A DNA stretch of 39,996 nucleotides, taken from contig JAKURX010000007.1 of assembly GCA_022451505.1 (NCBI GenBank), forward strand, positions 1-39,996, given 5' to 3'. A program made the translations under genes and the position numbers. Below are positions 8,517 through 18,182 of this stretch, piece by piece (the stretch's first letter is position 1; each line of letters begins with the position of its first letter). Origin of the DNA: Acidimicrobiales bacterium (GTDB taxonomy: Bacteria; Actinomycetota; Acidimicrobiia; Acidimicrobiales; MedAcidi-G1). The notes under the pieces were generated by a model. The model was not told the origin of the DNA. It was given only the letters and a program-made list of their open reading frames with translations, and searched no databases.

Positions 8517-8615
8517 CCGCGGTCAACGACACGCTCGCCTCCCCGGCCGGACTCCCAACGCGAGACCCCGTGGGCTTATCGTCTGGAAGGGTGTAGCCGA
8601 CCGACAGGAACCGGC

Positions 8616-8831
8616 ATGGCGATAGGGGTACCCGTGAGAATCAAAGTGGACGCCGAGAAGTGCGAGGGCCACAGCCGCTGCTACGCGCTGGCCCCTGAGT
8701 TGGTGGACGTTGACGACCTGGGCAACGCCTTCGAGTTGAACGGCGGCGAGGTGCCCGAGGGCTTGGAGGACAAGGCCAGGCTGATCGTGGACAACTGCCC
8801 CGAGTACGCCATCACTATCGAGGAGGATTGA
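8616..8831 (+). CDS. Small P450-type ferredoxin with a CxxHxxC cluster motif
   Basis: This 71-residue ferredoxin is a soluble electron carrier of the kind that feeds actinobacterial P450s. The cluster motif is Cys16-x2-His19-x2-Cys22, with the distal Cys61-Pro62. The second ligand position, Cys in classical ferredoxins, is His. Such variants carry three cysteines and are known beside CYPs, usually with a [3Fe-4S] or altered cluster. The ATG at 8616 has AGGAA five bases upstream. A GTG at 8634 with its own AGGGG would give a 65-residue protein nearer the usual length, so the start is uncertain. The P450 begins five bases after the stop codon, with a GAGGAGG ribosome site inside this gene's end. 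Confidence 0.9.
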   Translation: MAIGVPVRIKVDAEKCEGHSRCYALAPELVDVDDLGNAFELNGGEVPEGLEDKARLIVDNCPEYAITIEED

Positions 8832-8835
8832 CGCT

Positions 8836-10089
8836 GTGACCGACACCGCTGACCGCTCGACCGATCCGGTGGCCGACGCCACCCCCGAACGCTGCCCGAT
8901 CCACGACCTGGCCTCCGACTACGACATGTTCGATCCGGACTACCTCCGGGACCCGTTCTCGGCATGGGCCGAACTGCGTAACGCCTGCCCCATCGCCCAC
9001 ACCGACCGCTACGGCGGATCGTGGCTCCCCACCCGGTACGACGACCTTCAGGCCATGGCCAAGATGGTTCCCGTCCTGTCGTCGAAGTCGCCCATCGTCA
9101 TCGACATGCCCGATGCCCTAGTCAAGAAAGACTCGACCGGCTACAACGCGGCAGCCCCCATCAGTGCTGATCCGCCCGAGCAAGGTTGGACACGTCGAGC
9201 GCTACTGCCCCACTTCACCCCTAAGGGCATCGCCGCCGAGCGCACCTACTCTGAGCGGCTCTGTCATGAACTCATCGACGGGTTCATCGACGAGGGGCAG
9301 TGCGACGTGGCAGTCGACTACGCCCAGCAGATCCCGCCTCGGGTTATTGCCCGAAAGCTTGGGGTCGACGAGTCCATGGTGGACGACTTCATCGAGTGGG
9401 TGCGCGGCGTGCTCGAGTTGGGGCTCCAGCAGCCGGAGTTGCGGGCCAAGTACCGGGACATCATTCGAGATTTCTTCGCCGCCGAGGTAGCCGACCGGCG
9501 ACAGAATCCGAAGGACGACCTCATCACCGCTCTGTGCCAGACCGAGCACGAGGGTGAACTGCTGCCCGACGAGGTGGTCGTCGGCATGTGCAACCTGCAG
9601 TTGGTGGCCGGCATCGACACCACCTGGTCGTCCATCGGCTCCGCTCTGTGGCACTTCGCCGGCCATGACGACGATCGCCGCCGCATGGTGGCCGAGCCGG
9701 AGTTGTGGGACACCGCCATAGAGGAACTGCTGCGCTTCTACGCGCCGGTGACCATGGCCCGCAACGCCGCCGAGGACGTCGAGTACGGCGGGGTCACGTT
9801 CAAGAAGGGTGACAAGATTCTCATGAACTTCCCGGGTGCCAACCACGACCCGGACCATTTCGAAGACGCCCACGAGGTGCAGCTCGACCGGCAGCGCAAC
9901 CGTCACATTGCCTTCGGCGTCGGCATTCACCGTTGTGCTGGATCCAACCTGGCCCGCATGGAGATGGAGGTAGCGCTCAAGACATGGTTTGAGCGAATCC
10001 CCGAGTTCACGTTGTCTGACCCGGACGCTGTGACGTGGGCCGGTGGACAGGTACGCGGGCCTCGCATCGTCCCTGTCACCTTCGGCTGA
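8836..10089 (+). CDS. Cytochrome P450
   Basis: This 417-residue soluble bacterial P450 performs NAD(P)H-driven monooxygenation using electrons passed by the adjacent ferredoxin. The I-helix oxygen-binding motif AGIDTT is at 258-263, the K-helix ExxR is Glu297 to Arg300, and the heme-binding loop FGVGIHRCAGSNLAR has the thiolate ligand Cys367. The length matches class I bacterial CYPs, and there is no membrane anchor. The start is GTG at 8836, placed by the strong GAGGAGG site. No ferredoxin reductase gene lies nearby, so the reductase must be encoded elsewhere. The CYP family and substrate cannot be assigned from sequence reading alone. Confidence 0.95.
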   Translation: MTDTADRSTDPVADATPERCPIHDLASDYDMFDPDYLRDPFSAWAELRNACPIAHTDRYGGSWLPTRYDDLQAMAKMVPVLSSKSPIVIDMPDALVKKDSTGYNAAAPISADPPEQGWTRRALLPHFTPKGIAAERTYSERLCHELIDGFIDEGQCDVAVDYAQQIPPRVIARKLGVDESMVDDFIEWVRGVLELGLQQPELRAKYRDIIRDFFAAEVADRRQNPKDDLITALCQTEHEGELLPDEVVVGMCNLQLVAGIDTTWSSIGSALWHFAGHDDDRRRMVAEPELWDTAIEELLRFYAPVTMARNAAEDVEYGGVTFKKGDKILMNFPGANHDPDHFEDAHEVQLDRQRNRHIAFGVGIHRCAGSNLARMEMEVALKTWFERIPEFTLSDPDAVTWAGGQVRGPRIVPVTFG

Positions 10090-10111
10090 ACCAGTTGAGC
10101 CGCCGGTAGCC

Positions 10112-12472
10112 CTATTGGGTGACCGCCTCGGCCCGGAGCATCCCGGCGGCTACCTGGGCCCGGGTCTCATCGTCGACCTCGTCAAGGAGTTCGACGGTCA
10201 CGCCGTGGATAGTCGCCGTGCACGCGAACCCATGTGGGTACGGCCCGACCGGTGACCGGGTGTCGACCCCTACGTCGAACGACTCGCCACCCATGGCGAA
10301 CACCACCGGCACGGTCCGTTCCAACCTGGTCTGACCGACCACCCGACCGTCCACGGCCAGCGTGGCCATACCACCGGCACCAAAGCCCCCGTCGGAGTCG
10401 AACAGGACGGTGACCTCCCGGCGACCGGGAACCAGCGCCTCGTCGGCGGCCACCGTGGTCCGCTCATGGCCGTAGAGGTTGTAGTGCCAGGTCGGTCGGC
10501 CCTCGTCGAGGTAAATCGACCACCCGTTAAAGCTGCCGCCCTGGCACACGATGACCCCTTCTGTCACCCCCTCGGTCGGCACACCGGCCGGCCCACCGCT
10601 CGGCCTCTCGGGCACATCGAGGTCACACGTGATGCGGTACGAGCGGTTCTTGATGTTCAGCACGGCCCGTTCGGGCATCCGGACGTGCGCCGTGGTGTAC
10701 GTCATCCGCCTCACCCCGGCCGGCGCTCTCGGCACCCGGACCGCTGGATCCCGGTTGATGGCGGTGTCCCGTAGGGGGTACACGCCGTTGCGGAGGCACT
10801 CCTCGTGGAACAGGTTCTGCATCTCGGCCAGCAGCTCGGGACGCTCGTCGGCCAGGTCGTGACTCTGGGAGAAGTCGTCACGCACGTCGTAGAGCTCCCA
10901 GGACTCCTGTGGGCCGTCGAACGGCGCCGAACCGAACCGGATCCACGGGACCTTCCCGTGGAAACAGGAAGCCATGAACCCGTCGTGATAGATACCGCGG
11001 TTGCCCATCATCTCGAAGTACTGGGTACGCCGGCCATCCACTCCGGGATCGGTAAACAAGGCCAGCATCGACTGGCCCTCGACGGGCATCTGCTCGATGC
11101 CGTTCACCATGGCCGGGGCCTCGATGCCCGCCGCGGCGAGGATGGTGGGCGCCAGGTCGATGACGTGGTGGAACTGGTCCCGGAGTCCACCGGCGTCGGT
11201 GATGTGTCGGGGCCACGACACGGCCAAGCCGTTGCGGGTTCCCCCGAAGTGCGACGCCACCTGCTTCATCCACTGGAACGGTGCGTCCAGGGCCCACGCC
11301 CACCCGACGTTGTAGTGGCACTGACTTCGGACCGTGCCGAAGTCGTCGATGTGCTCGAGCAGGAACTCGGGGTCCTCCTCTTGCCCGTTCTGAAGCGCGG
11401 GCAGGGACCAGGTCCCGTGGATGCGACCCTCGGCCGACGCCCCGTTGTCACCGGTGACGTAGATGAAGAGGGTGTCGTCCCACTCGCCCATGGCCTCGAT
11501 GGCGTCGATGAGGCGGGCCACCTGAGCATCGGTGTGGGCCAGGAAGGCCGCGAACACTTCCATCAGGCGACGGGCCACTGGCTTGTACCGGTCGGGGTAG
11601 TCGTCCCAGGACGGGATCTCGTCGGGTCGGGGAGTGTTCTCCGTGCCCGGTGGAATGACCCCCATGGCCAACTGTCGCTCGAAGATCGACTGGCGCAGGT
11701 CATCCCAGCCGTCGTCAAAGAAGCCGCGGAAGCGGTCCAGCCAGGCGTCGGGAACGTGCAGCGGCGTGTGGACGGCGCCGGGAGCGAAGTAGCACAGGAA
11801 CGGCTTGTCAGGTCGGTGGGCCCTGATCCGCTGCATCCACTCGATGGCCTTGTCGGCCATGTCCTCAGTGAGGTGGTAGTCGTCCCGCCCCTCGAACGGG
11901 GCGACCGGCGTGGTCTGGTCGTAGAGGTCGGGCTCGAACTGCGAGGTTTCGCCGCCCAGGAACCCGTAGAAGCGGTCAAAGCCCAGCCCGGTGGGCCAGC
12001 GGTCGAACGGTCCCGCCGGGCCGGTCTCCCACGGCGGGGTCAGGTGACCTTTGCCGAACATCCCTGTGGCGTAGCCGTGCTGGCGGAGAACCTCGGCCAC
12101 CGTGGCCGCCTCCCGGGGGATGACCGAGTCGAAGGCCGGGTAGGAGGTCGCCGCCTCGGTGATGTGACCCATGTGCACGGTGTGGTGGTTGCGGCCGGTG
12201 AGCATCGCGGCCCGGGTGGGGGCGCAGATGGCCGTGGTGTGGAACCGGTTGAAACGCAGGCCGTCAGCGGCCACCCGCTCCAGGCCGGGAGCCGGGACCG
12301 GTCCGCCGAAAGCCCCGAACGACCCGAAGCCCACGTCGTCCAGGAGGACGATCACCACGTTGGGCGCCCCCTCGGGAGCGCCCTCCATCTTGAGGGCGAC
12401 CGGCTGGCAGTCCTCGGTCAGACGACCGATGGTGCCGGCGTAAGGCGGGGTGGGCCGCGGGATGGCGGTCAT
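10112..12472 (-). CDS. Arylsulfatase (type I formylglycine sulfatase)
   Basis: This 786-residue enzyme hydrolyses sulfate esters. The N-terminal alkaline-phosphatase-like domain has the metal-binding pair Asp45-Asp46 (VLLDDVGFG). The sulfatase signature CAPTRAAMLTGR has Cys83, the residue oxidised to formylglycine, within CxPxR. FGKGHL and YVTGDNGASAEG supply further active-site and Ca2+ residues. A C-terminal beta-rich region (about 620-780) extends the family's usual 500-600 residues, as in the PAS/AtsA-like long forms. No signal peptide is seen after the ATG at 12472, so it is probably cytoplasmic. It is last in the minus-strand run, 67 bp after the TauE-like permease, suggesting linked sulfur handling. 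It ends 22 bp from the P450 stop, convergently. Confidence 0.92.
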   Translation of the reverse strand: MTAIPRPTPPYAGTIGRLTEDCQPVALKMEGAPEGAPNVVIVLLDDVGFGSFGAFGGPVPAPGLERVAADGLRFNRFHTTAICAPTRAAMLTGRNHHTVHMGHITEAATSYPAFDSVIPREAATVAEVLRQHGYATGMFGKGHLTPPWETGPAGPFDRWPTGLGFDRFYGFLGGETSQFEPDLYDQTTPVAPFEGRDDYHLTEDMADKAIEWMQRIRAHRPDKPFLCYFAPGAVHTPLHVPDAWLDRFRGFFDDGWDDLRQSIFERQLAMGVIPPGTENTPRPDEIPSWDDYPDRYKPVARRLMEVFAAFLAHTDAQVARLIDAIEAMGEWDDTLFIYVTGDNGASAEGRIHGTWSLPALQNGQEEDPEFLLEHIDDFGTVRSQCHYNVGWAWALDAPFQWMKQVASHFGGTRNGLAVSWPRHITDAGGLRDQFHHVIDLAPTILAAAGIEAPAMVNGIEQMPVEGQSMLALFTDPGVDGRRTQYFEMMGNRGIYHDGFMASCFHGKVPWIRFGSAPFDGPQESWELYDVRDDFSQSHDLADERPELLAEMQNLFHEECLRNGVYPLRDTAINRDPAVRVPRAPAGVRRMTYTTAHVRMPERAVLNIKNRSYRITCDLDVPERPSGGPAGVPTEGVTEGVIVCQGGSFNGWSIYLDEGRPTWHYNLYGHERTTVAADEALVPGRREVTVLFDSDGGFGAGGMATLAVDGRVVGQTRLERTVPVVFAMGGESFDVGVDTRSPVGPYPHGFACTATIHGVTVELLDEVDDETRAQVAAGMLRAEAVTQ

Positions 12473-12539
12473 GGAAGACCCGAACCTACCGGAACGCCCG
12501 ATCCGGCTCAGTAGCCGTACCAGGGGTGGGATCCGGTTG

Positions 12540-13256
12540 TCAGACCACCTCGCCCACAACTACGGCTAGGCCCCCTAGCCCGGCCAGGCCCAGGACCAGG
12601 GGCCGGAACCATCTCCGGTCCACCCATCGCCGTACCGGTGGCGCCACGACCAGGCCGATGGCTGCCGACCCGGCGACTAGGGCTCCCCGCCCGAGGTCGG
12701 CAGCGGCGACTTGGCCAGTCGTCGCCATGATGGTGACGATCACCACCAGGTTCACCAGGTTCAGGGCCGACAGGTTGGGTCGGATCATCGATGGGGGCCG
12801 ATCGTGGTGGAGGATCACGAACGGCGGGCCGGGCAGGGCTGCCACCCGGGTTCCGAAGGCCACTAGCAGGCCGCAGACCGGAGCGGTCCACCGACCCCTC
12901 TGCGGTGCCCACCCGACGGCGACCAGCACCACAGCAAGGACGATCAGCACGCCAACAGCCACCTTGAGGCCGCTCTCGGAGAGCGTGCCCATGGCCAGGT
13001 GCCCGAGCGCCACCCCGATCGGCATGCCGACCAAGCACCGGGACAGGTACGACCATTCGATCCCCGACCGTTCGCGCACCAGGTGTCGCAGACCGACCGT
13101 CATCCCGCCGATCATCATCGGGAGCGGAAGAAACGCCGGTTCCACAGCCACCAGAACGGGTGCCGCGATGAGGGTGATCCCGAACCCGCCCGACGCCTGA
13201 GCCACCGAACCGGCCACCACGGCCAGGACGACGACCAGGACCTCCAGGCCGCTCAC
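12540..13256 (-). CDS. Sulfite exporter TauE/SafE family membrane protein
   Basis: This 238-residue protein has about seven or eight transmembrane helices arranged as two similar halves. It begins LEVLVVVLAVVAGSVAQASGGFGITLIAAPVL, typical of the TauE/SafE family (compare the G.GGGF...P.L pattern), with a second-half counterpart near FGTRVAALPGPPFVILHH. Family members are implicated in export of sulfite, sulfoacetate or related anions across the inner membrane. The GTG start at 13256 overlaps the upstream hydrolase stop as GTGA, so translation is coupled. Being next to a sulfatase and a luciferase-like monooxygenase fits an organosulfur role, though other anions are possible. Confidence 0.8.
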   Translation of the reverse strand: MSGLEVLVVVLAVVAGSVAQASGGFGITLIAAPVLVAVEPAFLPLPMMIGGMTVGLRHLVRERSGIEWSYLSRCLVGMPIGVALGHLAMGTLSESGLKVAVGVLIVLAVVLVAVGWAPQRGRWTAPVCGLLVAFGTRVAALPGPPFVILHHDRPPSMIRPNLSALNLVNLVVIVTIMATTGQVAAADLGRGALVAGSAAIGLVVAPPVRRWVDRRWFRPLVLGLAGLGGLAVVVGEVV

Positions 13257-14044
13257 CCGGAATCGTTCCGCACAATCGCCGCTACGGCTGCCGGGGCGTC
13301 GAGGGCGACCAGGTGGGCCGCCCCGGCGATCGGCGGTGCCACGATGGCCGTCGGGAGCAGGCCGGCGAACCGCTCGCCGTAGGACGGAGGCACGATTCGG
13401 TCCTCGGACCCCCAGACCAGGACCACCTCCGCTACCACCCGGTGCAGGCGGTCGGCCAGGCCGTGGTCGGGTAAGGGCCAGACCAGCGAGGCCGCAGTTC
13501 TCCGCCGCACGTAACGGGAGACCCCTAGCTCGACGAGACCGTCGGCGTCGAGCCCCTCGGGCAGGGCGGCTAGCGCCGTCCTGACCTCCTCGTCGGCCAC
13601 CAGATGGGCCTCCTGGTCTGTCAGGGAGAGCGAGTAGAGGTCGACCCCGGGATCGTCCGGGTCCCACAGGCCGGTCGGGGCAACGGCCACCAGCGACCGG
13701 AACGCCTCGGGGCGGACGGCGGCCAGCTCGAGGGCCAGCATGGCCGACACCGAAGAGGCCACCCACCGGGATCCGACCAGCCCCAGCCGGTCGGTCAACT
13801 CCGAGAGGAACACCACCCAGTCGTGGACGGTACGCAGGGTCGGATCCCCCGGCGTGGGACCAAACCCGGGCAGACAGGGCGCTACCACCCGGTGGTCGAC
13901 AGCGAGGTCGCGCATACAGGCCGTCGGCTCGTCCAGCCCCGCCGGTCCATGGAGAAACCCCACCACTGGACCTTCGCCCAGTTCAAAGGTGGTCACCGGA
14001 CCGGATCCGGTGGCTACCTCCCGACGCTCAATGTCCACCGTCAC
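13253..14044 (-). CDS. Alpha/beta-fold hydrolase
   Basis: This 263-residue protein has an alpha/beta hydrolase fold. The oxyanion-side HGPAG is near residue 32. The nucleophile elbow is VASSVSA with Ser98 as probable nucleophile; it lacks the usual GxSxG glycines, which are replaced by Ala96 and Ser100. The acid Asp215 lies in WGSEDRIVPP, and His244 in GAAHLVAL completes the triad. The N-terminus is placed at the GTG at 14044, which overlaps the monooxygenase stop as GTGA; a longer form starting at 14110 would run into that gene. It may be an esterase or C-C hydrolase acting after the monooxygenase, which is inference from operon order. The substrate is unknown. Confidence 0.8.
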   Translation of the reverse strand: MTVDIERREVATGSGPVTTFELGEGPVVGFLHGPAGLDEPTACMRDLAVDHRVVAPCLPGFGPTPGDPTLRTVHDWVVFLSELTDRLGLVGSRWVASSVSAMLALELAAVRPEAFRSLVAVAPTGLWDPDDPGVDLYSLSLTDQEAHLVADEEVRTALAALPEGLDADGLVELGVSRYVRRRTAASLVWPLPDHGLADRLHRVVAEVVLVWGSEDRIVPPSYGERFAGLLPTAIVAPPIAGAAHLVALDAPAAVAAIVRNDSG

Positions 14045-15309
14045 CGAACCCCACCCACCGAACGGCGGCGACCGGCCCCCATCGGGGTCGGCCACCAGCG
14101 GTGTTCCCACTCGTCCTCGAAGAGTCCCCGGATCTCCGGGAGGACCTCCCGGGCCACCAGGTCGGTGTTGAACATGGTCAGGTCGCGGTCCATGTTCCCG
14201 AACTGGAGGAGCAGCATCAGGTTCCCCACGTTTAGCGTGGTGGCCACGTTGACCAGCTGTTCAGCTACCGAGGTCGGCGACCCAATGACCACGTACCCGC
14301 GCTCAACCATCTCGTCGAACGTGAAGCCGCCGTCAGTCGACGACCCCGTCGGAGCCTTCTTCCTGCCGGCCGACCGTGCGGCGGCCCGGGCCACCATGCC
14401 CTCCACCCCGGCCCGGACCGTGGCCTCTGTCTGGTAGCCCGGCGGGTCGGCAAACGGCGGGTACAGGTGCAAACACCGGTTGAAGAAGTACTCGGCGGGC
14501 TCCCGGTACAACCGGCGGGCCTCAGCGGCAGTGTCGGCCACCCCGACGAACTGGATGAAGCCAGCCTGAAACGGGTTCGGCTCCCGCCCCAGGTCGGCCA
14601 TCCGCTGCCAGAAGCCCCGCATGGTGGCCTGGCCCGCCTTATACCCGAAGTAGGAGAGGTACGAATAGACGTAGTCCATCTCGGCGCACCACTCCCAGGT
14701 CTCCACCGACCCACCTCCAGGAATCCAAATCGGAGGGTGTGGCTGTTGGACCGGGCGGGGCCACGGATTCACGTAACGGAGCTTCGTGTAGGTGCCGTTA
14801 AAGGCGAACGGCTCCTCGGCGGTCCAGGCTCGGACGACCAGGTCATGGGCCTCGTAGTAGCGCTCTCTCAGGGTCAACGGGTTCATGCCGTAGGCGAAGC
14901 ACGTGTCCATTGGCGTGCCCACCGGAAAACCGGCTACCAGACGACCGCCCGATAGGCCGTCGATCATGGCCAACTCTTCGGCCACCCGCAGGGGCGGGTT
15001 GTAGAGGGCCAGCGAATCGCCCATAACCACGATGGCAGCGTCGTCGGTGGACCGGGCCAGGGTGGCCGCCATCAGGTTTGGGCTGGGCATCAGGCCGTAC
15101 CCGTTGGCATGGTGTTCGTTCACGCAGATTCCGTCGAAACCGACCGACGCCGCGTACTCCAACTCATCGAGATAGTCGTGGTAGGCCCGGTGTCCGACCT
15201 CTGGGTCGTAGAGGCCGGGGTCGATGTCCACCCAGACCGACCGGTGCTGGTCGGCGAACCCGTCCGGGAGGTCCGGGTAGGGCATCAGGTGGAACCACAG
15301 GGACCGCAC
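14041..15309 (-). CDS. LLM-class flavin-dependent (luciferase-like) monooxygenase
   Basis: This 422-residue protein has the luciferase-like TIM barrel. Family features are NEHHANGYGLMPSPN near residue 64, GDSLALYNPPLRVAEE near 97, IDGLSGGRLVAGFPVG near 115, and WIPGGGSVETWEW near 195. YVVIGSPTSVAEQL is the typical C-terminal segment. Members use FMNH2 or F420H2 with O2 to oxidise varied substrates, including alkanesulfonates and cyclic ketones. The GTG at 15309 is the start, 50 bp after the HAD gene. It is translationally coupled to the next hydrolase gene. Whether it uses FMN or F420 cannot be decided here; both are plausible in Actinobacteria. Confidence 0.88.
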   Translation of the reverse strand: MRSLWFHLMPYPDLPDGFADQHRSVWVDIDPGLYDPEVGHRAYHDYLDELEYAASVGFDGICVNEHHANGYGLMPSPNLMAATLARSTDDAAIVVMGDSLALYNPPLRVAEELAMIDGLSGGRLVAGFPVGTPMDTCFAYGMNPLTLRERYYEAHDLVVRAWTAEEPFAFNGTYTKLRYVNPWPRPVQQPHPPIWIPGGGSVETWEWCAEMDYVYSYLSYFGYKAGQATMRGFWQRMADLGREPNPFQAGFIQFVGVADTAAEARRLYREPAEYFFNRCLHLYPPFADPPGYQTEATVRAGVEGMVARAAARSAGRKKAPTGSSTDGGFTFDEMVERGYVVIGSPTSVAEQLVNVATTLNVGNLMLLLQFGNMDRDLTMFNTDLVAREVLPEIRGLFEDEWEHRWWPTPMGAGRRRSVGGVR

Positions 15310-15359
15310 GACCTCGATCCTCGCCCGAACCTCGTGGCCGGGCCAACCGGGCCCGGTGG

Positions 15360-16116
<757 letters not shown>

Positions 16117-17520
16117 TCAGCCGCGGCAGACGCCGTCGGCTAGCGCTGCTTCGGCCACCGCGGCTGCTACCCGGGCGGGCACTGCCCGATCGAAGACGGA
16201 TGGGACCACGAAGCGGCCCGTCAGCTCGTCGTCGGACACCGAGTCGGCGATGGCCTTCGCAGCGGCCAGTTTCATGTTCTCGGTGATGTCGGTGGCCCCC
16301 ACGTCCAAGGCCCCTCGGAAGATGCCCGGAAAGGCCAGCACGTTGTTGATCTGGTTCGGGTAGTCGCTCCGGCCGGTGGCCATCACGGCGGCCAGGCCGT
16401 CGGCGTCCTCGGGTCGGATCTCCGGTTCCGGGTTGGCCATGGCGAACACGATGGGGTCCGGGTTCATGGTCCGCAGGTCGGCTGCACTGACCAGGCCCGG
16501 CCCGCTAAGGCCAATGAACACGTCGGCGCCGACCATTACTTCCTGCAGGGTTCCCATCCGGCGGTCCTGGTTGGTGTTGGTGGCGAACCACTCCTTGGCC
16601 GGGTTCAGGTTGTCCCGACCGGCGTAGACGGCTCCCGATCGGTCCACGCCTACGATTTTCTGGACTCCTGCGTTGAGCAGGATCTTGCCCACGGCCACCC
16701 CAGCTGCCCCCATCCCGGCAATGACCACCGAGAGGTCGCTGATCCGACGCTCGGTGAAGCGACAAGCGTTCCAGAGCGCGGCCAGTGTCACCACTGCTGT
16801 GCCGTGCTGGTCGTCGTGGAAGACGGGGATATCTAGGGCCTCGCGCAGGGCTTCCTCCACCACGAAGGCGGCCGGTGCGGCGATGTCCTCCAGGTTGATG
16901 CCACCGAACGTCGGCGCGATGCGAATGACCGTGTCGATGATCTCCTGCGGGTCCGACACGTCGAGGCACACCGGGAACGCGTCCACGCCGGCGAACTCCT
17001 TGAACAGGAGGGCTTTGCCCTCCATGACCGGCATGGCGGCCGCCGGGCCGATGTCGCCCAGGCCGAGGACAGCTGATCCGTCGGTGACTACCGCCACTGT
17101 GTTTTTCTTGATGGTCAGGTCGTGGGCCCGGGCCGGATCCTCGTGGATGGCCATGCAGACCCGGGCCACGCCTGGCGTGTAGGCCATCGACAGGTCGTGG
17201 CGGTCGTTGATCTCGGTAAGGGAAACCACCTCGATCTTGCCGCCCTCGTGCATGTCGAAGGTCCGGTCGAACCAGCGCAGGATCTCCACGCCTTCCTGCC
17301 CCTCCACGTCGGTCACCACCCTCGCTGCGTGGTCCTCGTCCCGACAGTTGACGACCACGTCATTGATCAGGTGGTCCCCGCGCACGTCGAAACCGCCCAT
17401 GGAAACAATGTTGGCGCCGGCTTCGCCGATCGCCGTGGCCAACCGGCCCAGAGTGTTGGGCACGTTGTCCAGCGCCACCTCCATGTGGATGGAGTAGGCC
17501 GCGGTGGGGAGGAAGGGCAC
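16117..17520 (-). CDS. NAD-type malic enzyme with N-terminal ACT domain
   Basis: This 467-residue enzyme decarboxylates malate to pyruvate, giving NAD(P)H and CO2. An ACT-like regulatory domain (about residues 9-85, with DNVPNTLGRLATAIGEAGANI) precedes the catalytic part. That part contains SMAYTPGVARVC (Tyr114 general acid), MEGKALLFKEF (Lys169 general base), the metal-binding NLEDI and FHDDQHGTA stretches (Glu211, Asp212, Asp236, Asp237), and the dinucleotide motif GMGAAG at 269-274. The ACT domain suggests allosteric control by an amino acid or metabolite. The start is GTG at 17520 with GGAAGG directly upstream; an internal ATG at codon 13 would cut into the ACT domain. It is 89 bp after pyrE on the same strand. 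Confidence 0.93.
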   Translation of the reverse strand: MPFLPTAAYSIHMEVALDNVPNTLGRLATAIGEAGANIVSMGGFDVRGDHLINDVVVNCRDEDHAARVVTDVEGQEGVEILRWFDRTFDMHEGGKIEVVSLTEINDRHDLSMAYTPGVARVCMAIHEDPARAHDLTIKKNTVAVVTDGSAVLGLGDIGPAAAMPVMEGKALLFKEFAGVDAFPVCLDVSDPQEIIDTVIRIAPTFGGINLEDIAAPAAFVVEEALREALDIPVFHDDQHGTAVVTLAALWNACRFTERRISDLSVVIAGMGAAGVAVGKILLNAGVQKIVGVDRSGAVYAGRDNLNPAKEWFATNTNQDRRMGTLQEVMVGADVFIGLSGPGLVSAADLRTMNPDPIVFAMANPEPEIRPEDADGLAAVMATGRSDYPNQINNVLAFPGIFRGALDVGATDITENMKLAAAKAIADSVSDDELTGRFVVPSVFDRAVPARVAAAVAEAALADGVCRG

Positions 17521-17609
17521 CTTCCGAGCCTACGAGTGGCCCCGTCGGCCACCTCCATCGGACCCCCGGATGGGACCGGTTCGGTATGGCGGAGGCGACA
17601 CCGGGAGGG

Positions 17610-18182
17610 TCAGGGCCCCTCGTACGGAAAGCCCAGGTCAGGCGCGGTAACCAGTGGTACGAAGGCGATGCCCGCTTCGGTGGCCGCAGCGGCGCACGTC
17701 CCACCCCTGTCGACCACCGGGAGGATGACCACCGGGTCGGCACCTAGTTCTCGTACCACCGACGCGGCCTCCAAGGCCGAGGTTCCCCGGGTCACCGTGT
17801 CCTCACAGACCACCACTCGGTCGCCGGGCAGCAGGGCACCGGCCAGGCGGCCCTCCACCCCATGGCCCTTGGACTCCTTGCGAATGCTGAACGACCGCAA
17901 GTTCCGTCCGCGAGTGGCAGCCACGGCAGCAATTCCGAAGGCCACCGGGTCGGCCCCGGCAGCCAGCCCACCGATGGCCGTGACCGGACCGCCGTCAGCC
18001 TCTAGCGCCTCGAGGGCCTCCAGCGCTGCGGCGGCCACCAGCAGGATGCCGTCGGCCCGGCACACCGTCTGTTTGGAGTCGCAGAACCACGTGCTGGTCC
18101 GGCCGGACTTCAGGGTGAACTCCCCGGTCCGGATGGAGTGTTCCAGGAGATGGGCCACTAGGGCCTCGCGTGCCACCGTCAT
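17610..18182 (-). CDS. pyrE: Orotate phosphoribosyltransferase
   Basis: PyrE joins orotate and PRPP to make OMP in pyrimidine synthesis. The 190-residue protein has FTLKSGRTSTWFCDSKQT near residue 22, the conserved orotate/PRPP region, the IRKESKGHG catalytic loop near residue 100, and the PRPP-binding motif VVVCEDTVTRGTSALEA near residue 123. The length is normal for a bacterial type I phosphoribosyltransferase. The ATG overlaps the purM stop as ATGA, so a pyrimidine gene is translationally coupled to the purine cluster. Cytoplasmic, probably a homodimer. It is the only pyr gene in this window. Confidence 0.93.
   Translation of the reverse strand: MTVAREALVAHLLEHSIRTGEFTLKSGRTSTWFCDSKQTVCRADGILLVAAAALEALEALEADGGPVTAIGGLAAGADPVAFGIAAVAATRGRNLRSFSIRKESKGHGVEGRLAGALLPGDRVVVCEDTVTRGTSALEAASVVRELGADPVVILPVVDRGGTCAAAATEAGIAFVPLVTAPDLGFPYEGP

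Noticed and set aside
8514-8525. TGACCGCGGTCA palindrome at the aldehyde dehydrogenase stop
   Set aside because: It is a 12-bp palindrome starting at the stop codon, without a T tract or second copy, and is expected by chance in GC-rich DNA.
10805-12514. Long open frame on the plus strand (569 codons) opposite the arylsulfatase gene
   Set aside because: Its translation is low-complexity and rich in Val, Gly, Arg and His, with no motif. It mirrors the sulfatase codons on the other strand, a common effect of high GC content.
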